In this document: positions 44,448-54,470 of the stretch, piece after piece
How positions within the stretch are numbered: the first letter of the stretch is position 1
Layout of the letters: each line of letters opens with the position of its first letter
Origin: an uncultured Gammaproteobacteria bacterium
Lineage (GTDB): Bacteria > Pseudomonadota > Gammaproteobacteria > Pseudomonadales > Pseudohongiellaceae
Length of the DNA: 64,000 bases
Direction of reading: 5' to 3'
NCBI GenBank assembly: GCA_913060495.1
Contig: CAJXRP010000005.1
Location: 124,001 to 188,000, forward strand
Made by a program: the position numbers and the translations under genes
The notes under the pieces: generated by a model
The model's database searches: none
Seen by the model: only the letters and a program-made list of their open reading frames with translations
Told to the model about the DNA's origin: nothing

Positions 44448-45425
44448 ATGAGCAAGTCACAGAAATCGAACTTTTATCCATTCTATGACCCCTATAGCGA
44501 AAGCGGTGCGCTAGGCTATGGACGCAAGTCGTGTATTTCACTCGGTTTTGGTGTTGGTTATGGGCTGCTCCAATATTACTCTCTGCCGGACAAGATGGTT
44601 TTCCTTAGCGAGAATTGCTGGATACTCGCTCTGATAATTTCAACGTCATCTTTTGCGCTTTATGTTGCCACGGATGTTTTTCGAAACAATCTTAACGCGA
44701 TGCGTCAAATCGAAGGTGACTATGCTAGCAGCTTGAAAGTTGTTGATGAGTGGATGAGCGACAAATGGTTGCTGTTAGCGGGATTTGCGTTTGGAGCAGC
44801 AAACACTACCGTGGGACATCTGCTAGGTGTGCCATCAGCTTTCTTTGAGTCGACTTCTTCTTTGATAATGGTCTATTTTGGATTCTTCTTAGGCGGATTT
44901 GCTAGCGGCATGGGTCTTCTAGCAATAACCGCTGTGATAGCGCTCTATTTAAAGTTTGCTCCTAGTCTTCAGTACACTTTGAACCCTAACGATCCCGATG
45001 GTAATGGCGGTATCAAGAAGCTTGGTGATTCGCTGTGGTTCTTCGGTGGCTTAATCGGAGTTGTTGGCCTTCTGGTGAGCATACATATGTTCGGCGTTTC
45101 TTGGACGTTTATGCACAAGCAGTATGTTCAATTCGTCTTTTTGTTCTGGGTCTCGCTACCTTATATTCTTGCTGTGTCTATAGTGTTGATACCTGGTCTC
45201 GCTGTAAGGCGACAAGTTTCCTACTTTAAATTCTATAAATCTGAGCAGCTCAAGAAAGAGAAGATAGAATTATATTCGAGCTATAAGCAGTTCGAATCTA
45301 AAGAAGATGAAGAGATCATCTCGGAAAAGAAGGAGCTTGGGGAGAAGTTAGAGCAGATTCAGAACGAACTAGACACACTCAAGAAGATGCGTAACTCGCA
45401 TATCGATGGAAAGAGCTCGGACTAA
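44448..45425 (+). CDS. polytopic membrane protein with C-terminal coiled coil
   Basis: The 325-residue protein has about six membrane helices (about 28-45, 58-75, 103-125, 132-165, 195-220 and 225-250) and a charged C-terminal coiled coil (about 265-320; EKKELGEKLEQIQNELDTLKK). No family was recognised and it has no clear ribosome-binding site. It lies downstream of the export cassette in the same direction but is separated from it by 116 bases. It is convergent with gcvP. Role unknown. Confidence 0.7.
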   Translation: MSKSQKSNFYPFYDPYSESGALGYGRKSCISLGFGVGYGLLQYYSLPDKMVFLSENCWILALIISTSSFALYVATDVFRNNLNAMRQIEGDYASSLKVVDEWMSDKWLLLAGFAFGAANTTVGHLLGVPSAFFESTSSLIMVYFGFFLGGFASGMGLLAITAVIALYLKFAPSLQYTLNPNDPDGNGGIKKLGDSLWFFGGLIGVVGLLVSIHMFGVSWTFMHKQYVQFVFLFWVSLPYILAVSIVLIPGLAVRRQVSYFKFYKSEQLKKEKIELYSSYKQFESKEDEEIISEKKELGEKLEQIQNELDTLKKMRNSHIDGKSSD

Positions 45426-45453
45426 TCGAGCTCTCCCACCTCACTACTATCTT

Positions 45454-48417
45454 CTATTCATAGTTCTCGATGCTAGGACAGGCGCAGAACAAATTCCTAT
45501 CACCGTAGACGTTATCAATGCGGTTTACACTCGGCCAATACTTGTTGGAAGCAACTACACCTTCTGGTTGATTAGGGTAGGCACCCTGCATTTTACTGTA
45601 AGGCCTATCCCAGCTCTCATCCATCATGTCGGCGAGGGTATGAGGTGCATTCTTCAATGGATTGTTCTCAGCATCGATGGTACCCGATTCAACATCCGCG
45701 ATTTCTTTGCGAATCTGAATTAGCGCGTCAATGAATCTATCTAGTTCCTGCTTCGACTCACTCTCGGTTGGCTCTATCATAAGTGTTCCAGCGACTGGAA
45801 ACGACATAGTTGGCGCGTGGAAACCGAAATCCATAAGCCGTTTGGCGACATCTTCCTCGCTGATACCGGAGCTGAGTTTTAGTGGGCGTAGATCGATAAT
45901 GCACTCATGAGCAACCATACCGTTGCGACCGGTATAGAGCACAGGGTAATGCCCGGCTAATCTGGTAGCGATATAGTTCGCACTGAGGATTGCGACCTGA
46001 GTCGCCTTTAGCAGTCCCTCGGCGCCCATCATAGCAATGTACATCCAGGATATTGGCAGAATTCCAGAGCTGCCCCAGGGTGCTGCAGAGACTGCGCTAT
46101 TATTGGCTTGTGGCCCATTCAGCTTAATCAGGGAATGGTTCGCCACGTGCGGCGCAAGGTGCGACTTGACACCGATTGGGCCCATTCCAGGACCGCCGCC
46201 ACCATGTGGAATACAGAATGTTTTGTGGAGGTTTACGTGCGAGACATCGGCTCCGATATCAGCTGGTTTTGCTACGCCAACCTGCGCATTGAGATTGGCG
46301 CCGTCCATATACACTTGTCCGCCATGATCATGAACGATCTGGCAGATTTCTTTCACGGCCTCCTCATATACTCCATGGGTGGAAGGATAGGTAATCATCA
46401 ACGCGGCGAGATTGTCAGTATTCGCTTCTGCCTTACTACGCAGATCTTCAACATCGATATTGCCATCATCATCGCAGGCGACTAGTACAACCTTCATGCC
46501 AATCATCTGTGCGCTGGCGGGATTGGTGCCATGCGCCGAACTAGGTATTAAGCATACATCTCGAGCGCTCTCACCGATGCTTACCAGATACTTCTTGATA
46601 GCAAGTAGACCGGCGTATTCCCCTTGAGCGCCCGAATTTGGCTGCATACTTACAGCATCGAATCCGGTAATCACCTCTAGCATTTTTTCTAAGCCAGAGA
46701 TCATCTCTTGGTAGCCTGCCATTTGCTCTATTGGTGTAAACGGATGTGGTTTAGCAAATTCAGGCCAGCTAATCGGGGCCATCTCAGCAGCAGCGTTAAG
46801 CTTCATCGTGCAAGAGCCTAATGCGATCATCGAATGAGTAAGCGAAATATCCTTGTCTTCGAGCCTCTTCAAATAACGCATCATCTCAGTTTCGCTGTGA
46901 TAGTTATTGAAGTTGTGATGTTGTAAGTATTCGCTGTGGCGAATCAAGTTATCTGGAATAACTGCTGCTTTCTCGCCACTTACAATTTTCTCGTCAATAT
47001 GTGCAGTCGAAAGTTTCTGTGCGGCATCACCGAGAATGACTTCCCAAATATTTTCAACATCTGTTCTAGAAGAACATTCGTCTAGACTTATGCCAATAGA
47101 TTTGTCTTGTTCGATCCTATCGATACGCAAGTTTATTTTATTCACTTTCGCGCGAGCCAAAATAGCATCTAAATCTTTCGCATCAATTTTAAGAGTAAGA
47201 GTGTCGAAGAAATTTTTGTTCACTAATTCAATGCCGGCGCTCTGTAATCCACTAGCTAGGATAGAAGTTAGTCGATGAATGCGCAGCGCAATATTCTTGA
47301 GCCCCTTGGGGCCATGATACATAGCATACAGAGCAGAAATATTTGCTAACAATACCTGCGCAGTACAAATATTACTGTTCGCCTTCTCGCGGCGTATGTG
47401 TTGCTCGCGAGTTTGTAGTGCCATACGGAATGCTTGACGCTCGCGCTTGTCAACGGAGACGCCAATGATACGGCCAGGAACTGCGCGCTTGTAGTTTTCT
47501 TTGGTGGCGAAGTAGGCAGCATGCGGGCCGCCGTATCCCATCGGCACACCGAAGCGCTGCGTAGTTCCGGTGACGACATCCGCCCCCATTTCTCCAGGCG
47601 GCTTTAAGAGAGTAAGGCTCATCAAGTCTGCCGCGACTATGGCGATCGCATTGTGCTCATGGAGTTGGCTTATGATCTCGGTGAGATCTCGTGCTTCACC
47701 GGTAACCGCGGGATACTGAAAAATTGCACCAAATAACTCGGGCAGATCGGCATCAGCGATATCACCTATAACTAATTCAAAGCCGAAACATTCAGCTCGA
47801 GTCTTTATGACATCGATGGTCTGTGGAAAACAATGTTGATCAACAAAAAACTTATTGGCTTTTCGATTCTTGCTTACGCGCTTCGCCAACGACATAGCTT
47901 CCGCGGCAGCAGTAGCTTCATCAAGTAGCGAAGCATTTGCCAAATCCATTGCGGTGAGGTCTAGAGTCATTTGTTGAAAATTGAGAAGACATTCCAAACG
48001 ACCTTGTGAAATTTCAGGTTGGTAAGGTGTATATGCTGTATACCAGCCAGGATTTTCCAATACGTTGCGCAATATTACATTCGGCGTAAAAGTATCGTAA
48101 TAGCCAAGCCCAATAAATGATTTTGCTGTGCTGTTCTGCTCGGCAATTGCTTTTAGTTTAGTGAGTGCCGCGTTTTCAGTAAGCGGGTCATCCAATTCCA
48201 GAGCACCTTTCAGTGCAATCGATTCGGGTACGGTATTGGCAATAAGATCATCTAGCGATTCTAGATTCAGTGCCTGCAGCATTTGCTCTATTTGATCTTT
48301 GTTCGGACCAATGTGCCGATCAATAAACTCGCCGTTATACTGCAGAGCATCGAGAGATGGAGCTGAGTCGTTCTGTGCGGAATCGGGATTAGTCGCCGGA
48401 CTGGATTGAGTTTGCAT
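45454..48417 (-). CDS. gcvP: glycine dehydrogenase (P protein, decarboxylating)
   Basis: GcvP decarboxylates glycine with pyridoxal phosphate and passes the aminomethyl group to lipoyl-GcvH. The 987-residue protein (E. coli 957) shows [40 protein letters not shown] and the cofactor-lysine region [20 protein letters not shown]. The ATG at 48417 is preferred over one at 48438: an AAAGGA site lies six bases before it, and the upstream start has none. It ends the operon gcvT-gcvH-gcvP and is convergent with the 44448 gene. Confidence 0.97.
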   Translation of the reverse strand: MQTQSSPATNPDSAQNDSAPSLDALQYNGEFIDRHIGPNKDQIEQMLQALNLESLDDLIANTVPESIALKGALELDDPLTENAALTKLKAIAEQNSTAKSFIGLGYYDTFTPNVILRNVLENPGWYTAYTPYQPEISQGRLECLLNFQQMTLDLTAMDLANASLLDEATAAAEAMSLAKRVSKNRKANKFFVDQHCFPQTIDVIKTRAECFGFELVIGDIADADLPELFGAIFQYPAVTGEARDLTEIISQLHEHNAIAIVAADLMSLTLLKPPGEMGADVVTGTTQRFGVPMGYGGPHAAYFATKENYKRAVPGRIIGVSVDKRERQAFRMALQTREQHIRREKANSNICTAQVLLANISALYAMYHGPKGLKNIALRIHRLTSILASGLQSAGIELVNKNFFDTLTLKIDAKDLDAILARAKVNKINLRIDRIEQDKSIGISLDECSSRTDVENIWEVILGDAAQKLSTAHIDEKIVSGEKAAVIPDNLIRHSEYLQHHNFNNYHSETEMMRYLKRLEDKDISLTHSMIALGSCTMKLNAAAEMAPISWPEFAKPHPFTPIEQMAGYQEMISGLEKMLEVITGFDAVSMQPNSGAQGEYAGLLAIKKYLVSIGESARDVCLIPSSAHGTNPASAQMIGMKVVLVACDDDGNIDVEDLRSKAEANTDNLAALMITYPSTHGVYEEAVKEICQIVHDHGGQVYMDGANLNAQVGVAKPADIGADVSHVNLHKTFCIPHGGGGPGMGPIGVKSHLAPHVANHSLIKLNGPQANNSAVSAAPWGSSGILPISWMYIAMMGAEGLLKATQVAILSANYIATRLAGHYPVLYTGRNGMVAHECIIDLRPLKLSSGISEEDVAKRLMDFGFHAPTMSFPVAGTLMIEPTESESKQELDRFIDALIQIRKEIADVESGTIDAENNPLKNAPHTLADMMDESWDRPYSKMQGAYPNQPEGVVASNKYWPSVNRIDNVYGDRNLFCACPSIENYE

Positions 48418-48533
48418 TGCTGTCCTTTCAGAAAACATAATTCATCTGTGATATTAATTCGTGACGTAACAGTTGAAGAGTATATCGGTAGGCTGGAGTT
48501 GAAGAAGGTTATGCACCTATTTCGTTCAGCTGG

Positions 48534-48923
48534 TTAACCTTCTTCGCAGTGATTCGAGTAAGCGTCAGCATCCATAAGCTCATCTAGCTCTAATTCATCG
48601 CTGAGCTTAATCTTATAAAACCAACCATCGTCGTAAGGGACAGCGTTAACTGTTTCCGGCGCTTCAGAGAGCGTGTCGTTGGTAGCGATAATTTCACCAG
48701 ATACAGGGCTATACACGTCCGATGCTGCCTTGACGGATTCTACAACCGCTATTTCGTCTTTCGCGTGAACTGTAGCACCCACTTCGGGGAGTTCTACGAA
48801 GACGATATCACCTAAGGCATCCTGCGCATGATTGCTTATGCCTACAGTTGCAGTGCCATCTTCGTCGAGTCGAACCCATTCATGAGTGGCGGCGTATTTA
48901 AGATTGTCTGGATATGTACTCAC
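48534..48923 (-). CDS. gcvH: glycine cleavage system H protein
   Basis: GcvH is the lipoyl-bearing carrier that shuttles the aminomethyl group among the P, T and L proteins. The 129-residue protein carries the lipoylation motif [17 protein letters not shown], whose Lys is modified. The start is a GTG at 48923 with a GAGGA site. It lies 98 bases downstream of gcvT and 116 bases upstream of gcvP. Confidence 0.96.
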   Translation of the reverse strand: MSTYPDNLKYAATHEWVRLDEDGTATVGISNHAQDALGDIVFVELPEVGATVHAKDEIAVVESVKAASDVYSPVSGEIIATNDTLSEAPETVNAVPYDDGWFYKIKLSDELELDELMDADAYSNHCEEG

Positions 48924-49021
48924 TAGGTTTTCCTCATTTAATCGGTGCTGGTTTTAACTCTACCAAGTAGCTGAATTGCCGTAAGTTAGTAGAACTAATG
49001 TATGGGTGAAGCTTCAATCAT

Positions 49022-50110
49022 CTACTCGAAAACCTTCTTTCCGAAGCGAACGAAGTTTGGTGTTACTAATCGTACGTTGGTCAGGGTGCCGCGAATATCT
49101 ACCTGGCAGGCGCCACTATCCAATGGGATTCTAGCTAATGCGATTGAATGCTTCAATGTGGGAGAAAAGCTGCCACTTGTAATCACGCCTTCGCCATTTT
49201 CACAGAGAACTTTTTGGCCCTCTCGTAGTACGCCCCGCTGTTCCAGAACGAGCCCGGTAAGAATAGGCAGTTTGCCGGCCTGTTGCTCTGCCAAGTGCGC
49301 CGTGACAGCCTCTCGGCCAATAAATGCACGGTCCTCCGGTTGCCAGGCAATTGTCTGTTTCATATTGGCGGCGATGGGTGACGTAGTCTCATCCATGTCG
49401 TGGCCATAGAGATTCATTCCCGCTTCCAAGCGTAAGGTATCTCTTGCACCCAATCCTACGGGCTTGACGCCAACTGCTAGTAGTTTGTCCCAAATCGCTG
49501 GGGCCTCTTCATTTGGCAGAATAAGTTCTAAACCCTTCTCCCCGGTGTAGCCAGTGCGAGCTATGAACCAGTCGCCGGATTCGAAGCCGCGAAAATTTTT
49601 CAGCTCTTTGCTTGTCGCAGCGCGCTCGCCATCAAGTATCGAACAGACCTTCTCGATTGCCTCGGGGCCATGAACCGCTAGGATCGCCAACTGTGGCTGT
49701 TCTTCAATGCTGACATCGAAGTCGCCTGCATGAGTGCGTATCCAGGCCAAGTCTTTGTCGCGGGTAGCGCAGTTGACCACTACGCGATAGCCAAAACTCA
49801 TGCGATAGACGATCAAGTCATCAACAACGCCCCCCTCGTCATTTAGCATGCCGCTGTACAGTGCCCGTCCAATTTGATCTAACTTGGCAACATCGTTCGC
49901 CAGTAGATAACGCAGAAATGCCTCGGCCTCATTGCCAGACACATCGACCACTGTCATATGTGATACGTCGAAGATGCCCGCCTGGTTTCGTACCAGATTA
50001 TGTTCTTCTATCTGGGAGCCATAATTTATGGGCATATCCCAGCCGGCAAAATCGACCATCTTGGCGCCGGAATCGAGATGTTTCTGATATAACGAGGTTT
50101 GCTGGCCCAT
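49022..50110 (-). CDS. gcvT: aminomethyltransferase (glycine cleavage T protein)
   Basis: GcvT passes the methylene group from aminomethyl-GcvH to tetrahydrofolate and releases ammonia. The 362-residue length matches the family. MGQQTSLYQKHLDSGAKMVDF aligns with the family N-terminus, so the ATG at 50110 is chosen over GTG at 50158 and ATG at 50149. FDVSHMTVVDVSG, LARTGYTGEKGLEL (as IARTGYTGEKGLEL) and MNLYGHDMDE are typical. No strong ribosome-binding site is seen at any candidate. I looked for a glycine riboswitch upstream and found no match to its conserved core. Confidence 0.95.
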   Translation of the reverse strand: MGQQTSLYQKHLDSGAKMVDFAGWDMPINYGSQIEEHNLVRNQAGIFDVSHMTVVDVSGNEAEAFLRYLLANDVAKLDQIGRALYSGMLNDEGGVVDDLIVYRMSFGYRVVVNCATRDKDLAWIRTHAGDFDVSIEEQPQLAILAVHGPEAIEKVCSILDGERAATSKELKNFRGFESGDWFIARTGYTGEKGLELILPNEEAPAIWDKLLAVGVKPVGLGARDTLRLEAGMNLYGHDMDETTSPIAANMKQTIAWQPEDRAFIGREAVTAHLAEQQAGKLPILTGLVLEQRGVLREGQKVLCENGEGVITSGSFSPTLKHSIALARIPLDSGACQVDIRGTLTNVRLVTPNFVRFGKKVFE

Positions 50111-50248
50111 TAAATTACACGTCCGAGTGGGAGAAAAAGGAGGCGTCATTTTACCCACAGCACGCGTCTTTTAATAGGAGAACCTGCGGAGTTTTAGCGC
50201 TCTATCTTGAGGCGAGCTACGGACGGGGAATCTTGCTAGGAATCGCTG

Positions 50249-52501
50249 TTAAGGCTGCCAGGCATAACTAAACTTGGCGAATATTGTGCGGTTGGTTTTC
50301 TCAATAGAATCGTAGGTGTCGTTCTGAAAACCGGCATCGGAATAGCCGATAAAGAAACGGGTGGCAGCGCTGAATCTATAGCTATAGAGAAGTTGTGTAG
50401 TGAGTTGCTTGGTGCGTGCCTGGACTGGCGAGAGATACAAGTCTTGGTTGCGCTTATTGTCGGTGTATTGAAGAGTGAAACGAAGAAAGCTGCGTGCGCT
50501 AAATTGATACGTCGTTTTTAAGTCAGTGAGGTTCGCAGTAAATAGTCTGCCACCGTCTACATCGAATTGCTGCAGGGTATGCTCAAGGTCCAGTTCCAGA
50601 TGCTTGCCCCAGCGATAATTGATGCTGGGCCCGAAGCGCTTTGATCGACCGAGGCGGGTATTGGCAAAATCGACAATGTCCTCAACTCGAATCAGCGTAC
50701 TGAGGCGCAAGTTTGCTCGAGGAGTAAATCCGACTTGGATCTGATTAAATTGCTCATCGAAATATTTGCCATTCCAGTAGGTCTCGCTCCCACCAAATAG
50801 GCCATTGAGAAACGATTGCTGAGGGCCGTTCATATTGACGAATACCTCAAATTCCTCTTCCAGCTGCAGACCAGATTGATCTTCTGTCCTGTCATAGTCC
50901 AGTGCCACTCGGATGCGGTTGAAGAAGTCGTCAGACTCGCCCCACCAAGTATGTCCGACGGTTGCGACGACAAATTTGAAATCCACTCGATTGACGAAGC
51001 CCACGTCAGCGCGAAAATCTTCGCCCATGTCGGTATAGCCCAAGCGCCAGTCCCAACGCCTGTCGTTGTGTCGGTACTCTAGTCGGTGGCTGCTATCGCT
51101 CATGCTGCTTGCCTGCCCATAGCGCCCTTGAATGAGCGACGAATAGTCAGAGCTGGAGTGCATGCTCTGGATCGAGATCACATCCCGGTCACTGGGTCTC
51201 AATACTGCATCGATGCTGCTTACGGTATTGGCATAGCCATCATCAGCGCGGCGGTCGGTGATCAACGCGCCTATGGTGGAATTCTCGAAGATATCGAATC
51301 GATAACGACCGATCGCTACTTTAGATTCGACATCGCCAAGAGAGGCGACACTGGAACCTAAGCTGCGAGGGATTAGAAAGCTAGTATTCGCATCGTTGGC
51401 AGTTAATAGAGCATAAGTATGACCAGCGCTCTTGCCGGTGAGCTTTACGCCATAGTCTGGATCGGAGATGTTTCGCGTGTGGACCAGGCGCTCGAATGTA
51501 TCGAAATAATCTGCTCCGTCTAGGAAGAAGGTTCGACGTTCTGGAAAGAACAGGCTGAACGTGTTGTTGATATCAAGCTGAGCACTATCGGCCTCGACCT
51601 GAGAGAAGTCCGGATTCAGAGTTGCGTTGAGGTACAAGTCTTGAGAAATACCCCAGCGTACATCGAGGCTGGCTTCTGGATCGATACTCTCTCTATCCCA
51701 GTTTCCCAGAGCCGGGTTTCTGTTTTCTACCGCAGAGGAGGTTAGTGTTGGAATAACTTCCAAGTTTCTGCTCCGGGTTAGGTTAGCAAAGCCGTCGGCC
51801 TTACTAATCTGGCAGATATAACAGGAAATGTTTCTGTCCTGCGGATTGTTGGCGATTCGTGTCCCTCGATCTCGCGGATAGAATCTCACTAAGTCGATGC
51901 CCCATGTCTGATTGCTCTCGCTAGGGGTGAAACGCAGTTGTTTCATCGGAATCGCCATTTCTACGACATAGCCATCCTCGTTAATCTGTCCGGCACTATC
52001 CCAGATAGCATTCCAAGATTCGTCTTCATCATCATTAACATCATCTTGAATAGCGTCAGCCTGCACGCCGAACGGATTGGCAAAGAATTCAAAGGCGCGC
52101 CGTTCATCGTTGAAGGTGTCGAGAATAATAGCGACGTAGTCATCGTTCCACATCGAATCTCGGTCTCTATAGAAGGCTCGTATTTGGTCAGGCTCAGGGT
52201 CCAGTGCGATAAAAGCGACGTACAATACCTCGCCGTCTTCCATGAGCAAGGCCTCGGCCTCTACTTCAGCAGGAACGTTGTTATTCGGATTGGTTTCTAT
52301 GTTGACGGAGATGCGCGTGGCCTGACTCCACTCCCCTTGACTGATTTCGCCATCGATACGCGGTTCGGTATTCACTCTGGGGATGGAATAGTTGCTTGCT
52401 GACTGAGCTTGAAGTTTGGATACGGGGAATCCCACAAACACGAGAGTAAGCATGACAAGGCTCGTGCAGAGCTTAACGCTGGGGTATGAGGAAAGTTTCA
52501 T
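50249..52501 (-). CDS. CBM9-like/DUF5916 outer-membrane protein
   Basis: The 750-residue protein has a Sec signal peptide and an N-terminal CBM9/DOMON-like beta sandwich (about 40-225; EPRIDGEISQGEWSQA, DDYVAIILDTFNDERRAFEF, FANPFGVQADAIQDD). A long amphipathic-strand region of the DUF5916 type follows to an aromatic C-terminus ending SYAWQP, consistent with an outer-membrane beta-barrel. A hallmark is FFPERRTFFLDGADYFDTFE. Such proteins are common in marine bacteria; the ligand is unknown. It lies 138 bases upstream of gcvT in the same direction. Confidence 0.82.
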   Translation of the reverse strand: MKLSSYPSVKLCTSLVMLTLVFVGFPVSKLQAQSASNYSIPRVNTEPRIDGEISQGEWSQATRISVNIETNPNNNVPAEVEAEALLMEDGEVLYVAFIALDPEPDQIRAFYRDRDSMWNDDYVAIILDTFNDERRAFEFFANPFGVQADAIQDDVNDDEDESWNAIWDSAGQINEDGYVVEMAIPMKQLRFTPSESNQTWGIDLVRFYPRDRGTRIANNPQDRNISCYICQISKADGFANLTRSRNLEVIPTLTSSAVENRNPALGNWDRESIDPEASLDVRWGISQDLYLNATLNPDFSQVEADSAQLDINNTFSLFFPERRTFFLDGADYFDTFERLVHTRNISDPDYGVKLTGKSAGHTYALLTANDANTSFLIPRSLGSSVASLGDVESKVAIGRYRFDIFENSTIGALITDRRADDGYANTVSSIDAVLRPSDRDVISIQSMHSSSDYSSLIQGRYGQASSMSDSSHRLEYRHNDRRWDWRLGYTDMGEDFRADVGFVNRVDFKFVVATVGHTWWGESDDFFNRIRVALDYDRTEDQSGLQLEEEFEVFVNMNGPQQSFLNGLFGGSETYWNGKYFDEQFNQIQVGFTPRANLRLSTLIRVEDIVDFANTRLGRSKRFGPSINYRWGKHLELDLEHTLQQFDVDGGRLFTANLTDLKTTYQFSARSFLRFTLQYTDNKRNQDLYLSPVQARTKQLTTQLLYSYRFSAATRFFIGYSDAGFQNDTYDSIEKTNRTIFAKFSYAWQP

Positions 52502-52697
52502 TTCTACTGCTCAATCACTCATTCGGCCATGTTGTGAGATAGCTGGCTCTATTATTCTTAGTTGGCCCTTACTAGTGGGCTGTGCCTGCGCGGTGAAGCG
52601 GGGCTAGATTATTACATTTGATGCGGGGAAAGGGAAAAGGGATACAGCCCAAAGCGATCTTTGCAGTAGTCAAAACGCCAGCAGTTAAGCTATGGAC

Positions 52698-52727
52698 AAA
52701 AAAGCGGGAAGTCTTTCGACTCCCCGC
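52698..52727 (-). terminator. intrinsic terminator of the selenoprotein gene
   Basis: Read on the minus strand, a 10-bp stem (GCGGGGAGTC/GACTTCCCGC, one G-T pair) with a GAAA tetraloop is followed by six T. It lies 15 bases after the stop of the peroxiredoxin-like gene and ends its transcript. Confidence 0.9.
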
Positions 52728-52741
52728 TGCTTTTACTGTGC

Positions 52742-53329
52742 TTACAGTTCGGAAATAGCTTCAAGTACGTCTTCGAAAGGAGGTCTGTCTTGATATCTCT
52801 CTTCAGCAAACTTGGCTTTAATAACGCCATTTGGGTCGATCAGAAATATTCCGGGATAGGGTATGCCATATATCCGGTGTCCTGGTTCGTAGTCCAAATT
52901 GCGAATCCCAAAGGCATTCACATGGGTGACTTCTTCATCGTGAAGAAGAGGAAATTGAATGTCCTGATCTTCTTGCACCGTCTTCAATGTCTCCACTGAA
53001 TCGTAGGTTAGGGCGACAACACTGATGCCCATAGCTTCTATTTGATCACTGATTTCGGTCAGCTGCACGAGCTGAGCTTTACAGTATGGTCACCAGTCAA
53101 AAGAGCGGCTCATCATAAAGAGCATGCCCTTTTCGCCTTTTAAGTCGTCGAATGACTGAACATTGCCATCCTGATCTTGTGCCGAGATTTCCGGAATCGA
53201 TGCGCCTACAGGGAAGTCTGGAGCCCAGACAAAGTCCTGCGCCATCGAAATTTGGAAACTTCCCAGCAACATCAGGGCAAGCAAGAATCTGCTCATCACT
53301 GTGGCGCGTGGTTGGTTTTTCGGATTCAT
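52742..53329 (-). CDS. exported peroxiredoxin-like selenoprotein (UxxC), read through UGA at 53090-53092
   Basis: Two open segments, 53329-53093 and 53089-52742, are in one frame and separated only by a TGA. Reading that TGA as selenocysteine gives a 195-residue redoxin-fold protein with Sec80 and Cys83 (SFDW-U-PYCKAQL), where thiol relatives have CxxC. A Sec signal peptide (about 1-30) places it in the periplasm. The second half continues the fold with VVALTYDSVETLK, FPLLHDEE and IPYPGIFLIDPNGVIKAKF (cis-Pro loop). A GAGGT site lies before the ATG at 53329. A SECIS-like hairpin follows the TGA. Related Prx-like selenoproteins are known. The likely role is peroxide or thiol-disulfide chemistry. 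Confidence 0.85.
53059..53075 (-). promoter_or_regulatory. bacterial SECIS-like hairpin after the in-frame UGA
   Basis: On the minus strand, 14 bases after the TGA, a perfect 6-bp stem (TCAGCT/AGCTGA) closes a 5-base loop CGTGC. The first loop G is 22 bases from the TGA. Known bacterial SECIS elements have a G among the first apical-loop bases at 16-37 bases from UGA, so the position fits SelB binding. Confidence 0.7.
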
Positions 53330-53549
53330 GACTACCTCACGGGTTTCTAACAAAAATTTCTGCCCTGAGCCTCGCCTTACGGGAGTCAAAGCATTACTAA
53401 CAATACCCGATTCGAGCGGGTTTTATTGCAAGATAAATTAATTTCTTAATTATTAGTGTCCTGCTTTTGTGGCTGCGCACCAAAATTGGGCCACAGAAGT
53501 AATATAGCGCTGCACGTGCAGCAACACAGAGATAATTTAGGTTTGATAC

Positions 53550-54254
53550 CTAGTCTTGATCGATGCCAGCGAGGAATCTCTCGCCACGTGGCAGATAGTT
53601 GTTGTCACTATCGAGGGAGAATACAACGGAGTTTGAACGTCCAATGATCTCTTCTCTGGGTATAAAGCTATAGACGCGACTGTCCGCGCTGTTATCGCGA
53701 TTGTCTCCAAGCACGAAATACTGATCTTCAGGGACCACCGTAGGGCCGTAGCTGCGAGCTGTCCGGCTTACAAATCGATTGGATAAGCGTGCCTGATGGG
53801 CCTTATCGGGGAGTTCTTCTAGGATGATAATAGCTTCATCATCTCTGGACAGAACTTCATAGCTTGCCGCCTCGCCATTGATTACCAGGGCGTTGTTTTG
53901 CATGTAAACGGTGTCGCCAGGCAAGCCCACAATGCGCTTAACTAGGCGCTTATCCGCCTTCTTGGAGTCGATTATGACCACATCGCCGCGATTTGGATCG
54001 GAAAGCTCCGCCAGGGAGATCTCGGTAAAGGGTATCTTCACGTCATAGGCAAGTTTGTTCACCCAGACCTTGTCGCCATCGAGCAGCGATGGCTGCATAG
54101 AAGCGCCGGAGATTGAACTTAAGTCAGCTATCGCACTTTTGAAAAAGACGATGCAGAACAGTAAAAGGAAGAATTGCTTATTCTCTTTCCAAAACAGACT
54201 GAGGTTACTGCCGAGACGTTCGGAAATACTGACTTTATTTAGATCATTCATCAC
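53550..54254 (-). CDS. lepB: signal peptidase I (S26 family)
   Basis: Signal peptidase I removes Sec and Tat signal peptides at the outer face of the inner membrane. The 234-residue protein has one membrane helix (about 28-42), the nucleophile Ser52 in SGASMQPSLLDGDKV and the general-base Lys in LVKRIVGLPGD. The C-terminal box VLGDNRDNSADSR is present. E. coli LepB has two helices and is longer, so this is a shorter type. LepA and rnc are not adjacent, so it may be an additional copy. The start is the ATG at 54254 or 54251. Confidence 0.93.
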   Translation of the reverse strand: MMNDLNKVSISERLGSNLSLFWKENKQFFLLLFCIVFFKSAIADLSSISGASMQPSLLDGDKVWVNKLAYDVKIPFTEISLAELSDPNRGDVVIIDSKKADKRLVKRIVGLPGDTVYMQNNALVINGEAASYEVLSRDDEAIIILEELPDKAHQARLSNRFVSRTARSYGPTVVPEDQYFVLGDNRDNSADSRVYSFIPREEIIGRSNSVVFSLDSDNNYLPRGERFLAGIDQD

Positions 54255-54276
54255 TTCTACACCTTTTGAGCCCTCT

Positions 54277-54306
54277 AAATTAGCCTAGGTCTTCTAGACA
54301 TGTCAA
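54277..54306 (-). promoter_or_regulatory. candidate sigma70 promoter of lepB
   Basis: A perfect TTGACA (complement of 54301-54306) is followed, 18 bases on, by TAATTT (complement of 54277-54282). Transcription would begin about 15 bases before the lepB start. Confidence 0.45.
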
Positions 54307-54470
54307 TTCGCTTGAGGCAGCTGGAGGTAGAGCGGTGATGAGCTTAGAGTTCGAATGTTGTGGCTCTGCCAGTCACCAGACAGTCGGTGCTGTCACTGCG
54401 ACTATTGCAAAGGCGTAGGGTCTTCACTAACCTGTATGCCCGTACAGTGAATTGCTTACCCAAATTCATC

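Noticed and set aside
45406-45723. 105-codon plus-strand frame over the end of gcvP
   Set aside because: It is a shadow of the conserved gcvP coding sequence.
50111-50250. Possible glycine riboswitch before gcvT
   Set aside because: I looked for the conserved core on both strands and did not find it; only an unspecific GTGGG/CCCAC hairpin is present.
52742-53389. Two adjacent short frames as a frameshifted or nonsense pseudogene
   Set aside because: They are in the same frame, split only by one TGA at the redox-Cys position, and followed by a SECIS-like hairpin, so a selenoprotein explains them better.
54360-54470. 37-codon N-terminal extension of Lhr
   Set aside because: No homology and no ribosome-binding site; the ATG at 54471 begins the conserved sequence.
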